From: Hymenopus coronatus
Taxonomy: Eukaryota; Arthropoda; Insecta; Mantodea; Hymenopodidae
Length of the DNA: 64,000 nucleotides
Direction of reading: 5' to 3'
Assembly (NCBI GenBank): GCA_030762935.1
Contig: CM060893.1
Coordinates: 12,196,001-12,260,000, forward strand
Shown: positions 1 to 13,211 of the stretch, piece after piece
Layout of the letters: each line of letters opens with the position of its first letter
Numbering within the stretch: position 1 is the first letter of the stretch
Made by a program: the position numbers and the translations under genes
The notes under the pieces: generated by a model
Seen by the model: the letters and a program-made list of their open reading frames with translations, nothing else
What the model was told of the DNA's origin: nothing
Databases searched by the model: none

Positions 1-2585
1 GGAAAAAAAGTATCATACATCACTGGAAATGTTAACATACCAGGGTAATCCCAAAAGTAAGGTCTCCAAAATGCTGGTGTCATAGGGAAACTGTTTGTGT
101 GGATGTTGATCATACTGTTTTGTTCCTTCCTATCTCCACTCTCTACAGAAACCACCGTACATCTTCTAGCACCCCCAGTCTTGGCTCAGTAGGCAGTTGC
201 CATGGAGCTGCCATTAGCTACTGCCAGGTGCGAAGTACACACAGTTATTCGCTTTTTGAATGCAAAAGGGGTTAAATCAATCGAAATTCATCAACAGTTG
301 ATGGAAGTATATGGAGAGTCTTGTAGGGATGTCAAAATGTCCGCAAGTGGTGGAAGAGAATTTGCAGATGGTTGTACAGAAATTCATGATGAGGAAAGCA
401 GCGGGAGACCCACCATTTCTGATGAAACAATCACAAAGGTTGAACAAATCGTTGAAGATTGGCGGATCACTCTCGATGACATCTGCATTGTTGTTCCTGA
501 GATTTCTCAAAGCACCATTCATTGGTCTGATTGAAGAGTTGAAATTTCGGAAGGTGTGTGCAAGATGGGAAGAATGCTGACAGAAGATCACAAAAAGCAA
601 TGAGCTGAAAACTTTCTGCCAATTTCTTCAACGCTATGCAGATAAAAAAGACAACCTTTTGGATTCAATGGTCACGGGTGATGAAACCTGGACTTTCCAC
701 TTCATACCTGAGACCACACAACAATTGCGTGAGTGGCAGCATTCCGGTTCACCCAAGACACGAAAATTCAAGAGAACAAAGTCTGCTAGTAAAGTCAGGG
801 TAACTGTGTTTTGGGATTGAAAAGGGATATTGTTGGTTGACTTTGTGGATCCTGGGACGACAATAAATAAACTCAGACGGGCAATTCAGATCCGAACAGG
901 AGGAATGTTGAGCAAGGCCATAAACATTCTCCATGACAATGCTTGTCCCCATGCCACCCGTCAAACCATGAATCTTCTGCTTATAGTTCAAACTTAGCAC
1001 CTAGTGATTACCACTTGTTTCCCAAGTTGAAAGAACACTTGGCTAAAGGAGCTTCACGACAAAGTGATAAATGAGGTCCATCACTTCTTCAAGAATATGG
1101 TGGCAAACTGGTATGACATGGGCATACAAAAACTGCCAGTGTACAAAAATGTATCGATCAAAATGACGATTATGTGGAAAAATATAAAAATGTTTAAGCT
1201 TCAAAACTATGTACATGTTTCCTTGTATTTTAAAAAAAATTGGAGACCTTACTTTTGGGATTACCCTTGTAGAAGCCACCAACAGAACCCTTGTAGCAAG
1301 GTACACCTTTAGTGGCAAGCTGGTTTGATACATGGTGAGTTGTCTGCAATAAACAAATGGGCTGCAAAGGTAAAGAAACAACTTTGGGGGTAAGGAAAAT
1401 TATCTCCCAGTATCAAAAGGAAACTTAATTTTCAGAAATTGCTGATATTGGAAGAAGCCGGTCAACTGTGCAGTCCATTATATTGTGATATAGAGAAAGA
1501 AATACTCTCATAAATAGTGAAAGAATAGGGCAACCATATCAACACACACAGAGGAAAACTCCTAAATTGATAGCTTCTGGATTGTCCGTGCATGTTAATC
1601 ATCAGTTCGAAAAGGAAAGTATGCAAGGACTATTCACTATATTCTAAGAAGAGCTGGTTATGGAGCTACGATACCTAGAAGAAAATCATACATAGGCAAG
1701 AAGAACAAATCGAGATTGAGTTTGATCTAGAGCATGTATGCAAGAACACAAGTTTCTGGGATAAGGTACTGTTCACAGATGAAAGTAAACTTAATGTGTG
1801 TTTGTAAATGATGGCAGAATTTTGATCTGGAGAAAACTAAATACTGAGCTTGATCATAAACCTATTCAAACCAAGTGAAACATGGAGGTGGAGGAATTAT
1901 GGTATGGGGTTTTATGGCTACATCTGGGTTGGGCAACTTGTTTTTATTGAAGTAACATGGAGAGATTTCAGTACTTAAATATTCTAATGCAAAATAAAGC
2001 ATTGATAGCTTGCATTTAGGCATGGATTACTACTTTAAACGACACAATAAGCCTACACATACATTGGAAATTGCTTGAATGTGGTGGTTGTATCACACAA
2101 CCAAATTCTCATGTTTTCAACACAAGAGTCCAGACCTTTATCCAACTGAACAGCTTTGGAATACACTTGAAAGAATGGTCAGAAAACATGAAATACAAAA
2201 CAATGTTTACAAGAAAAATATTACATCAGAGACAACCAAAAAAAAAAACTAGTTCATTCCATGCCAAAGAGGTTAACAGATGTGATGCATTGAAGAGGAA
2301 TGCCTACAAAGTATTAAAACAGTATATATATCTGCATAAATTGAAAGTTTTTTTAAAAATGAATGAATACTTTTTTCCACACTGTGTGAAGCCTGCTGGA
2401 GCATATTTTTTATCCTACTTTTGTAGAACACAAATTTAGTCAATATTTTTGTATATACAGATTTGGAAAGAAGTGCCCCACTGTTATTTTACTATATTAA
2501 CATCTCTGGTTCATAACTTAGTTCTAATAAATTAAGATTTTCTACATAAACAACTGTGTATGAAACTTTTTCCCACGACTGTATA
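1..2585 (+). mobile_element. Tc1-like transposon, decayed, split by a mariner insertion
   Basis: The right end near 2550-2585 carries CTTTTTCCCACGACTGTA, the inverse of the common Tc1 end CAGTCGTGGGAAAAAG. The window opens with GGAAAAAAAGTATCATACA, matching the inner part of that repeat, so the outer bases lie before position 1. Between them, from about 1440, decayed transposase can be followed in shifting frames. FWDKVLFTDESKLNV near 1755 carries the first catalytic Asp. KHGGGGIMVWGFMA lies near 1880 and the last part (RPLPN-type SP.LYPTEQLWNTLERMVRK region) near 2125-2180. Many frameshifts and stops break it; it is a dead copy. Confidence 0.85.
40..1269 (+). mobile_element. mariner element with 28-bp terminal repeats, TA target duplication
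   Basis: The left repeat (40-67) and right repeat (1242-1269) are near-perfect inverses with core GGGTAATCCCAAAAGTAAGG, flanked by TA at 38-39 and 1270-1271. Its 1230 bp is close to the usual 1.3 kb of mariners. The transposase begins near 202: an N-terminal helix-turn-helix region with AKGVKSIEIHQQLMEVYGES and HDEESSGRPTIS, the linker RKVCARW near 555, then VTGDETW (about 670), LHDNACPHATRQT (about 930) and LAPSDYHLFPKLKEHL (about 998-1045), giving the D,D,D triad of mariners. It is broken by frameshifts near 330 and 530, a stop at 818-820 and a deletion before LAPSD, so it cannot move by itself. Confidence 0.93.
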
Positions 2586-3024
2586 TTTGGGAAAATGGGT
2601 TAGCAGTTCACATAAATGCATACAGAAAAATTTACATTAGCTGGTTAAATTGGTAATGGCATTTTTTAATGCTTAAAATTTTCACATAATGGTATTTGGT
2701 GCTAGTGTACAGTATGTTAGGATAATGAAAATGAGCCTATGGGGGCTGAATGATTGGAGAGAAATGTAGAGAAACTGGAAGTACTAAAATATTAGAGCAC
2801 AAAGAACACCTTACATGTTTATAACCATCTCTAGAAGGAAGTTTGGGTAGTAAACGTGAGACATAGCTGCCATGGGGGAAATGTGGATTTTGGATGATTT
2901 GCGGATAACTATATATGCTACTGTAAGGAATTAAATTGGGATTACACAACAAGAGATGGAAGATATTTTAGAACAGAAACAGTGCTTATTATGTAGATGT
3001 AATGACAAAGTTATTTTTTATAGT

Positions 3025-3235
3025 ATTTAATGCCCACATTTACTACATAACAAGGCAACAACACTGATGATACATGGAATGATGGTGTAGCACCAGTGGA
3101 TGTGAAGGTGGGGGAAACCAGAAAAAGCCTGCCTCCGTGTTGCTTTGTCCACCACAAATCCCATATGCAGCCACCTGGGAGCAAACCTTGAGAGTCAAGT
3201 GCTCTAACCACTTGGCCACGGTGTAGCCATAATGA
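3025..3235 (-). repeat. tRNA-derived SINE, family B, copy 1
   Basis: On the minus strand a tRNA-Ser/Leu-like head (TGGCCAAGTGGTTAGAGCAC, box A type) is followed by GGTTTGCTCCC in place of box B. The body GATTTGTGGTGGACAAAGC is shared with the copy at 59.66-59.90 kb, as are the tail motifs around CCACTGGTGC and ATCATCAGTG. Confidence 0.75.
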
Positions 3236-3240
3236 GAACA

Positions 3241-6200
3241 CTTTTCACATTTGAATGCCCAAGAATAGCTAATAGAAAGCAGTTGATTAAACTTATTTAA
3301 GATAGATCAGCAATAAAGAAGCATTTTTCAAGAATCTATAAATTTCAGGAGCATCTAGGTAGTGTGTGTGTGTGTGTGTGCATCATATTTTGAAACCTCA
3401 AATCTTGCTTGGTAACTTTTAACATGGATTCTGAGTTCATTTCACTGATTTAATTCGTCTGATTTGACCAGCCTAAAGGACAATAAGCTTGTAACAAAAA
3501 ACTGCCTAGGACAAAGTGGTTTTGGGTATGGATTCCCACTATTTTCACAACGATTAATGCAATCATTTGTTTCAGAAAACAATTAGGCCAATGAGATGAA
3601 TGGAACAAAATACAGTTGTGAAAACATTACTTACATGGCAATCTAAGTTTGCATGCTGCTTTGGTGTTCTCTGGAGCTATGAATGCATTTGTTGCAGCCA
3701 ATCAGCAACAGTGTTAGCAATATTATATCATGCTGAATGAATGAAACTAATTTCCTTACTTGAAGGTCTGAGATAGGAAGCTGCATCAAGGAGAACCTAA
3801 CAGATTTACCCTAGTATTGCAGCATGGAAAAGACAACAGTTGAGGCATCAGAAAGAGAATGAAAATGTAGCAAACAAAGAAGTAAAACTGAGGTGAAAAG
3901 CTTGCATAATGCGATTATCATAATACCCTCATGCAAATAAATGCAGTGGGATTCTGCAAAGAATACCAAGATTTCTGTTGTTTTTTCTTTCATGCTAGTT
4001 TAAAAAAATGGCTACTAACTTTGTAATCCCTCTAACCATTTACATCTCCACTGAAATAAGTGTTCAGTTTCAGGCTTTACAGTCCAAAGCAGAGACATTG
4101 AAGCAAATGGACACTGTTTAAACACAGAACTATATACGCGTTTGTACATCTTTGCCATTAGCACATTATTTTGATACTTTTTTTTTTACATTATGTTCAA
4201 GACATGTTCAGTATAATTGGTTCAAAATGCACTAAGTGCTAAACATTTTTCAATATGAATGCAGTGTGAAACAATGATTTTGGTGCTAACAGTATTTAAG
4301 AAACTGGGATTTGCAGTTAAGATAGGAAGAGCACAGTAATATGTTCACAAGATATTAGTTTTCCCTCTCACCTGAAAACTATGCAGAAGTGCCTTTTAAT
4401 TCAATAGTTGTATTGAATTAAATACTGATAAAACAGATTAATAGATGAAAGTTATATGCAGATCTACGACAGAAATCTCAAATTAGAAACCAAAGAATTG
4501 CAAGCAATTACCTCTATTAGACACTGGATCCAAATATAGATTGCAATATTAAACTTGCTTGGTCAACTCATTTTGGTGCAGGTCTCTAACTCCCTGGGCT
4601 GCCATAGGCAGGGCATAGCTTCATCAGCTGGAGAGATCTATCCAGCTGACTGAAACACCTGAATGCAAATACACATCTCCAGAATTCCCACCACTTTTAA
4701 AAGAAGCTGTTGGTGTATAAAAAGCTATCAGTAATGCTGGGTTCAACTCAGTTCTATTTTGTTGTTTCCTCAGCAAATTATTCCAGCATTTGTCTAAATG
4801 GGTAGTCACAAATTTAGCATGTGAGAGTGTGGCTGGATGATAGACATGGCTTAAGTGCAGGATTGCAAATGTAATTGCCTTGTGCAAGAGAAAAAGACAA
4901 AGTCACAAGTCTAGTTAAAATACTGACACTGAAACGTTCTATCCCTCAATGTATTATTACATTCTTACAAAGTACCCACAAAATTTCTCCAAAAATGCTC
5001 TAAAAACCACATAGGAAGAACTTACGCCCCAATTCTGACCTGTTTGTACTGCCAAAATGTAATTTTCTCACCTGAAAACATTGGGATCCATGCTTGTACA
5101 TCATTTTTATCCTAGACATGAAATAAGTATTTCTGCACTTCTCCATACATATTACTGCTTGTGCCTGGCCAAAAGGAGCGTTTAAAGAGAGTTGTATACC
5201 TAACTTTGTGGGCTACCTGTAAAGCCAGCTACCTGATCTACTAGTACAGCAAACATACTAGAAACATTGTCTTCAGATTATTTAATAGAAACTGGCACAT
5301 TATACATACAACAGTAAATGTCTTCAAAATCAATTTACAGTTGTGAGTCTACTGATCACATCAGCAAAACTGATAGTTCTGGATTTTCTGATTTAACTTC
5401 AATCTATTTCACTTTGAAGCACACTTCTGACATTAAAATACGTTCAGGGCTGTTCTGAAATTTTACTATCCATTAAGAAATATGATTTAAGGCTCAAAAC
5501 TTGGTCCAAGAGCAAAAACTCTTACCTAGTAAAAAGTATAAAACTGGGTGAAAATATTGAGGTATACCATACACCTGACGAGTGACCAAGATGTAAGAAT
5601 GCAAAGGCAAATAAGTGGTTGCATGTTGCTAATGAATAACCTCTGTTGGGCCTATATTACACTATCATATTTCCATGCCACAGAATGAGATAAACTTTTG
5701 ATCACAGATGTGAACACATTTAAAGCTGTTGGGTATATCATACTATGTTGAATAGTTGACCACATCTTTTATTCACTTTTGAAAAGGATATCCCTTACCT
5801 AAAACTTGACCTCAAAAAGAGAATTTTTTTTAAAGAATGTTAATATTGCATTTATGAGTTGATACAGACAGCAGTCCAATTGTAATTAATGGTTGTAATA
5901 TCAGTAATTTCCTTCTGAATATTGGCTTCTCAATAATTCATTTCATTTATTCCACACACCATTCACAGTGTATCCTTCATATACTTCACTAATGGCTTCT
6001 TTCAAAGTTTTTATAATTTTTATTTTGCATTATACAACATTTCCTGTGATTAATAATAGGAAATGAGCAGTTGGTTGTAGGCATTGATCAAATATACATG
6101 TCTGCCAATTTATTTTCCCCATCACAAATGTCAAATGGTGTGGTGGTGGGTATAACTTTTGTCAAAAAAGTATGTTACAGCTGATGTGGTCAAGTATGCT

Positions 6201-7115
6201 ACATTAAAAGGTTTTATTACATCTAATTGTGTAACACAGGCCTTAGTGCAAAAAATTGTTGAATGAATTTTCCCAGGAAACTGTCAGTGGTATCTCCATT
6301 TGCATTTTACTCGAGTTAACCATGAATTTTTTCTCTTGGACAATATTGAATTATTAGAGCTCATCGCTTATTAGATTGTTAGCCAAGTATTAAGTTTTTC
6401 AATGTTACTGTACTATAGGTTGATTAACATATGCATCAATATTAGTAATAATATCAAGAGGTCACCCTTTTGTGAAGGATGTCATTCACCCAGTAGTAGG
6501 CAGAGGGAGATGATTCTGTTTGTTAAAAAAACTTGATTCCAAATCATAATGCAACCTCTTCTAAATCTAATAGAAGTTTAAAATTTAATTTTTCTGCTTT
6601 ATGTTTTCTAGGTAGTTAACAACCACTTATTATTGTAGCTCCCCACCTGTTTGTTAATCAAGACTGGGTCACAACAACTACGGTAACCAGAATGAGAATG
6701 TATTTGAATGGAAGTGTTCACAATTGACAGGAAGCCTTTCTGGGCACCAGGAACATGAATCAAAGTTTCTTGTTCTTGGGCATGGTATATTAGATGTATA
6801 CTGTGCATTATTACTCTTCAATGCACAAATTATTCTAAATGGGCATGCCATAAAACAGGTGCTCGAGCTCACTTTAGTCAATTCTTTCAAATTATGTTGG
6901 CTAAATTGGAGAGAGAAAAATGTTATAGGTCAGTTGCTATGCACTAAATTGACCAGGAAAAGAAGAATAAATGCACTCCAGTTCTTGGGTATTGTCTATC
7001 GGCCTTTAAATTGGGAAGCACTTGCCCATATGGAGCTTAGAATGTTAGCTGTGCCTAGATTAAATTCAATCCAAATTATTATTTAGCCAAATTCAGGAGC
7101 AAGTGCAGCAAATAC
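3241..7115. other. 3.9 kb with no recognised gene
   Basis: AT-rich DNA. I see a (GT)9 microsatellite at 3363-3380 and short open frames with no recognisable protein. Nothing resembles a known element, though divergent relics could be missed. Confidence 0.5.
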
Positions 7116-7121
7116 AGAGTA

Positions 7122-7228
7122 AGAGTCAAGGTCTCCCACATTGTGTCACCTTCGGGTGTAAAAATCCTTAGCCGTCGGTCCTGAGTTGCGGATTTACAGC
7201 ACAAGCCTGATAAAGAGTACAGCAGTTT
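7122..7228 (+). repeat. SINE family A, body fragment
   Basis: Contains CTTCGGGTGTAAAAATCCTTA, the cut-down body motif and GATTTACAGCACAAGCCTG, matching the SINE family A copies at 7637, 28810, 29426 and 48283. The tRNA-like head and the segment with AAGGAAGCC are missing. Confidence 0.65.
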
Positions 7229-7636
7229 ATCATGCCCAAGAACTATAGTAGCCAACAAACGTTCATAAATAAAACCCCATTTCCCACATTCAGAGGGAAT
7301 CATTTTTGGCTCTATCATTCTAACCTCAAAATTACTGAAAAAATGGGGAAATATAATTTATTTAAAAATTACTGACTTCCATTAATGATGATTTTTGTAC
7401 TGATATGATTGAGAAATGGTATTCTTTTACAATCCAATATTTATGGAATTATCACTTTATTACTACAGAATGCAAGCAATTGTGTTTTGTGCAATGGCCT
7501 TTTTTTATATTACTCGAGGCTAGAACACCTATTACATTGCATTGCATTTTGCAAAAATGAACATTTCTTAAATCAGAATTATTCGATATAGGGTTCTCAC
7601 TATAATACATTTCTTAGTACCCATCACTATTGGAGT

Positions 7637-7805
7637 CACCCTCCATGGTGTAATGGTTACCATGCTAACTTCATTCCTGGTGTAGGACGATAGATTTTTC
7701 GGGCGTAAAAATCCTTAGCATGGCTTCCTTCAGAAGGGAAGTAAAGCCGTTGGTACTATGTCGTAGATTTACAGTCCCTGCTTTATGCTCACGGACTTAT
7801 AGTGG
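7637..7805 (+). repeat. tRNA-derived SINE, family A
   Basis: The head CTCCATGGTGTAATGGTTAC is a tRNA-Glu/Asp-like box A. The box B part is deleted. The body GGGCGTAAAAATCCTTAGCA and GGCTTCCTTCAGAAGGGAAG is nearly identical to the reverse complement of the copy at 28.8-29.1 kb. Confidence 0.8.
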
Positions 7806-8759
7806 CAAATGTCACATATAACAGTTTGCAATCAGGCAAGGCACTTTGTGTTCCTTAGAAGACTGGCACTGACCGACAATGAATACAAACAAGGTGAGTC
7901 TCAGTCTGATAACCATCCTCAGAATTGATACAAATGTTTTATTTTCTCTACCACTTGTGCACATCAGAGTAAGTAATGTGTTCTGCCAAAACTTCAATCA
8001 GAAAGACCATGCTTTATGCACATATATGGCAAAAGTAAGTGCATATATTTATCACAAAATAAACAAACTTTTTAATTTTCAATAAATTTTATAATTGTAA
8101 ATATAAAGTAATTTAGTAAAATGCCCGACTTAAAATGGGAGGGGTTTAATAAGGCACATAATACCAATGAAATTTTAATGTGGCACTGTCTACATATGTA
8201 CTGCATTTTCAGATCTTTGTGATACAAAAGGTAGAATTTCAAAGCCAGCATAAAACAACTCAATTTTAAAGCAACTGCAAATGGTGGTTTTAATTAACAT
8301 GAAGTTGAATAGTCCGCCTTTAGCTACTCTTCCTCTATGCTTGCAAATAGCTAACTTGGCCACAATTCGGAAACCACACAAATACCAAAAGCTTTTATGA
8401 AAATTTGTATACGGAGAAGTTCCATTGAGGTGTTACGTTCATTAGCATTCATAATACTAAATTCAGTGCCCATTTTACAAGGCTATAGAAAATGCTGCAG
8501 ATGAGACAACTGTATGTAACTGGTGTCCAATTTGATGGCAGATGTATATTGTTGATTAGAGCTTTTTCTTTGGACTCCCCCCCTTCCCCTCAAATTAATG
8601 GATGAAAGTTTAACATTAAGGGTAGTACTGCTTTTCAAAGATTTTGTGGTTACCAAAATTTGTGGGTAAAAAGCGTATTGTTTGGTAGCACATACATCAT
8701 TACACACACCATCCGAGTGTTGCCAAGTTCCTACAAAGTATTAGGTTAACCTTCTAGAC

Positions 8760-10240
8760 CAGGCGTCCCAGCAATAAAAGCCCTGACCGTCCTGTTGCAG
8801 GCATGAAATGGAGGTGCTGCAGTGGCAGAACTACGATTGTATAAATTAACTTAAAGTTTCACTGTAAATTACATAATAATGATAGTATTTTATACACTAA
8901 TATTGGTAACTAATATAATACAACATAAAATCTAATTGGCATGAAATTCAATCAACGAAATACACTCGTATAAAACTAATCAACTAAATAAATAATGTAA
9001 TGTCAGACCTTTCTTCTTATTGGTACTTGCAATTCAATGTACATGTCAATGACTCTTTCTTAGGCATCAATCACCGTGATGCAGTTGTCAGTTTTCAACC
9101 AGCTGTTCAATATGTGGGACTATTGTTTACGAGCTACCCAATTGTAAACATGCTTTCAAATGTTCAGCACTTAATTAGCTTCTGTGACATGACTTTGTAC
9201 ACTTCATTAAGGAAAACAGTGATTCCCAAACATAGGTTGTCCTGAACATTTTGCATCTTACAGAGGTGTAGAAATGGTTTATATATTTTTCCATTTTGAT
9301 ATTTATCTTTTAACTCAATATCATTTTGCATATCTATTTCTTCCAACTACAGTTCAACAGAACTATAGAGGATACCCACTGAAAATGGTGTTGCAAATAA
9401 CTTAAATTGTTTCTCAAGTGGTATAACGTCCTGGAATCTATGTTCAAATTCTTCACGAAATTGTCGCAGTATATTATATATTCATAAAAGTCCAAGGTTT
9501 CTACACACTGATGTAAATGACAAAATGTGCAGTGTGGTTATATCATTGCTCTCATATGTTGCAGAAAAAACACAATGAATGTTGTAGTTATCTAAGACAC
9601 TGACTCCGAATATCGTCTGCAAGGTCCTCCATGCAATGTGTTATCGTAGAGGTGGATAAACTGACTGAATGATAATGGTGTACATACTCTGGGCTCCATT
9701 TTCAGCTGCATCAATTAAATATTGTTTTACCATCTCACCTTCACTGATCGCATGTTCCTGGCAATATGTGATGCTATTTTGTAACTCTAAATGATACTAG
9801 CACAAGTATTTACATCTTCGTTATATTTCAGATCTGCAACAACACACAGGCATTCAGTGTCTTTGTATTTTTCATAATCATGTGCGTGACACAGCGAGTA
9901 ATGCCATTGCAAATTGTATTTAGTTATTTTATTTAGAAGTTTTTAACACACTAAACATTTTGCCATGTCATTTTCTTCCACAACTAAACATTTTGCCATG
10001 TCATTTTCTTCCACAAAGAGTGTTTTCTTCCCATTCTGCTTGAAACCACACAGGTGTGGACGACTGTCTTCCCAAAGCGGATGTACCTGCCATCGTAAGT
10101 AGGACACCACAGTACTAATATGTGGTGTTACACCACCACTGCACAGATATACTGGACTGTCTAGCTGCGCGGCCCACAGTAAGTGTAATATTCAGCACCA
10201 TGCACCCTCAAGCGACCTTGACTCGACTTGGGGATGCCTG
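8760..10240 (-). mobile_element. Decayed hAT transposon
   Basis: Short inverted ends CAGGCGTCCC (8760) and, on the other strand, CAGGCATCCC (10240) bound the region. On the minus strand it encodes hAT transposase pieces: FREEFEHRFQDVIPLEKQFK near 9450-9390, ATPFSV, then a stop, then EEIDMQNDIELKDKYQNG near 9345-9290. These match the pre-dimerisation region of hAT proteins of the GTF2IRD2/ZBED-like type. A clear 8-bp target duplication is not preserved (TTCTAGAC against ACTTAAAA). Nothing here can be functional. Confidence 0.75.
9951..10016 (-). repeat. 33-bp perfect tandem duplication within the hAT remnant
   Basis: The unit 9951-9983 is repeated exactly at 9984-10016. Thirty-three bases equal 11 codons, so on the minus strand the duplication is in frame (VVEENDMAKCL twice). 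Perfect identity in an otherwise decayed element shows that the duplication is recent. Confidence 0.85.
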
Positions 10241-10793
10241 ACTTAAAACTGTTCATTATACAGCAGATTTGTTGCATATTAATCTGTATTAAACAAACTA
10301 GAATGTCACAAGGATATTGAAAATAGCTGCAACTTGACACTGTAAAATGTTCAAAAAGTTCCAAGGCACATCAAGATTAGATCATGAAAACAACAAATGA
10401 GTATGGTTAGGGTTTCATTGTTACATGAGGTTCCCAACCTGGCTGACAATCCACTTCCCTAACAGGTCATTCAAGTCTTAGGGAGGGGATGGGGTTGCAA
10501 AATGATTTGGAATTAGTAACTTTTTCTATGCAAGTTCGAAAAGAACGCACATTCCTTTTAATTTTTATGGCAGTGCCTCAAGTGTTTTCTTGCTAGCTTC
10601 ACCAATATTGGATCCTCCTTGGAAAATTATTTGAATCCTATCACTGCTGGAATGGATTCTGCTAAACAAGGAATGTGACTGGAAGAACATAAGGCAGAAA
10701 TTACATTGCATTTGGATTCTTTGGCAGTATTCAACCCCAACTTTCCAAAATATTTCATCTAATGGCTGGTCCTGGATGTTAATGAGTCTAGAT

Positions 10794-13211
10794 CAACGGT
10801 TCCCAACCGGTGTGCCCCGGCACCCTAGTGTGCCGTGTGATTGGCTAAGGAGTGCCACGAGATATTGAGATAAACACAAAAAAAAAAAAAATTACCTTCT
10901 ACTGAAGCCTTAAGTCTTGTAAGGTCTTGAAATAAAATAAGTCAAATCAATTACTCTCATGCACGGCAGATGGTGATAGTGGTCAATTCATTTCAATAAT
11001 TCAGTTATACTAGTATCCCACAGATGGCATTACAGCTATACCCTGCCGAACATTCCCGAGACTACTCGCTTCCTCACGAACATTCCCGAGACTTCAACAG
11101 ATGAATATATAAAAGTGTACGCCGCTTGGCGCCTTCCTCGTGTTGATTCACAGTGTTTAGCTATGGATAAGTTCATTGTTAAACGTAAACGCCAGGACAG
11201 TGAAAGTGAAGTCGGCTCCTACTGCTTGCTTTAAGAAGCCAAATCTTACAGTTTCTCCCGGACCGTCGAATTCACCACATAAAGAAGACAAACTAAAGAA
11301 AAGAACATACCAGGACAGTTACTTAGCGTATGGATTTAAGTGGAATAACGAGGAAAACCCTATCCCTGTGTGTTTAGTTTGTGGCGAAACACTTAGCAAC
11401 GAGACCATGGTACCTAGCAAACTGAAGCGGCATCTTACAACAAAGTATCCTAGTGTGTCACAGAAAAGTGTAATGTATTTTTCACATATATTAGAAGGGG
11501 AGAAGAAAACAGCTGTGCAAATGGTAAAGAGAATGACCATAGGTGATACTGCTCTTGAAGCCTCATTTAAAGTAGTAGAACTGATAGCTAAAAAAAAGAA
11601 ACCTCATACTCTTGGAGAGGAAATCATTGGCCCTGCATGTCAAGTTATAGTTTCAACAATACTTGGCGAAGGAGCAGCTAATCAAATTTCGAAAGTTCCT
11701 CTGTCCAACAACACGATCAGCCGCAGGATATCTGAAATGTCATGCAATATCAACGAACAAGTCACGGAGAAAATAAAAACTTATAGAACATTTGCTTTGC
11801 AAGTAGATGAGAGTCTCGATATTGGTGACAAACCGCAACTCCTTGGTTTTATCAGATACATTGATGAAAAAGATATTAGTGAACAGTTTCTGTTCTGTAT
11901 ACCGCTGGAGACTACAACCACAGGCCATGATATTTTCGTTTCTATTAATTCCTATCTCAATGACCATGATCTTTCATGGAAAGACTGTTGTGGTATATGT
12001 ACAGATGAAAATCCATCCATTATTATAACTCACTGTTTTCTGCATAGAGAGGCATTAGTCGTGAAAGCGTGTAATGAAGATTTTGCTGAAGTGTTTAACC
12101 AAGTTGTGAAAATGGTGAACTATATGAAGTCTCGACCTTTAAAGTGCAGAATTTTTGAACAGTTATGTCGCGCAACGGATGCAGCTCATACCTCTTTGTT
12201 ACTTCACACAGAAGTAAGGTGGTTGTCGCGGGGTCGTGTATTGAACCGGTTTCTCGAACTTAAAGAACAGCTGAAATCTTTTTTTAAGGATGAAAATCAA
12301 GACACATTTCATGAGCTCTTACTAAGTGATTCTTGGTGTTTTGAACTGTCGTATCTGGCAGATATTTTTCATAAGCTGAATGAACTGAATGTCGATGCAG
12401 GGTCGACATGTAACAATAATCTCCTCAACCAATAAAATGAAAGGTTTTTAAAGAAAACTTAGTTCTTGGAAGTCTGCAGTTCAAAAAGGAGATTTGTCGA
12501 ACTTTCCATCTCTTCTTAATGTGGCAGGAGATAAAGATCTGGGTAAACTGAAAGACCGCATTTGTGATCACTTATCAAGATTGCAAGATGCAATAGATGC
12601 GTACTTTCCAACTATTTCCACTACGAATCTTGACTGGGTTGTCTCACCATTTGATTTTGTAGATAGTGCAGAGGAAATAGATTTCACTGCTTGCGAACGA
12701 GATGAATTTATTGATCTTTGCGCTGATTCCACACTCAAAGGTAAATTCACCAAGAGTGAGGCGTCGGTGGCTAGTTTTTGGCTTCAACGGAGAGAGGAGT
12801 ACCCTAACCTAATGAAGAAAGCAATTAACGCACTTTTGCCCTTTTCAACATCCTATCTATGCGAGCAAGCCTTCTCTGCTATGGTGACAATAAAATGCAA
12901 AGCAAGAAATAGACTGAATAACCTTGAGGATGATTTGCGTGTTTCACTGTCAACTGTAAGACCCGACATCACATATCTAAGCTCTAAGCATCAATCACAA
13001 GTTTCACATTAATCATTAATCGAACAAAATTTATTGATGTATTTTTACTCAGTGATTGTAGTAAAGTTTACTTGGTGTACGTTATTATTATGTAATATTT
13101 CAATAAATTAACATATTAAGCTTAATTTTCTTTTAATTCAAGGAAGGGTGCCCTTGGTGTTTAATGTTATTCCCAAGGGTGCCGTGAACTTCAAAAGGTT
13201 GGGAAACACTG
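10794..13211 (+). mobile_element. hAT (ZBED5/Charlie-type) transposon with intact 8-bp target duplication
   Basis: GTCTAGAT lies at 10786-10793 and again at 13212-13219, a perfect 8-bp duplication that fits the hAT target preference (nTCTAGAn). The ends read CAACGGTTCCCAACC and, on the other strand, CAGTGTTTCCCAACC, the hAT-Charlie pattern. The 2418-bp element holds one plus-strand transposase gene (next entry). The preserved target duplication and long open frames make it one of the younger insertions here. Confidence 0.93.
11163..13012 (+). pseudogene. hAT transposase, BED-finger type, frameshifted
   Basis: The natural start is probably ATG at 11163 (MDKFIVKRKRQDSESE), but a frameshift before about 11225 moves the reading to the open frame that runs to 12435. 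That frame has a BED-type finger (CLVCGETLSNETMVPSKLKR, then HLTTKYP), with Tyr where the second His of the family is expected. It has the first catalytic Asp in FALQVDESLDI, and THCFLHREAL directly after CTDENPS, where a block of some 25-30 residues usual in the family is missing. A second frameshift near 12430 and a stop near 12450 precede the C-terminal frame (to 13012) with the dimerisation domain: FSTSYLCEQAFSAM and NNLEDDLRVSLSTVRPDI. It is inactive, but closely resembles the ZBED5-type hAT proteins found in many animals. Confidence 0.92.
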
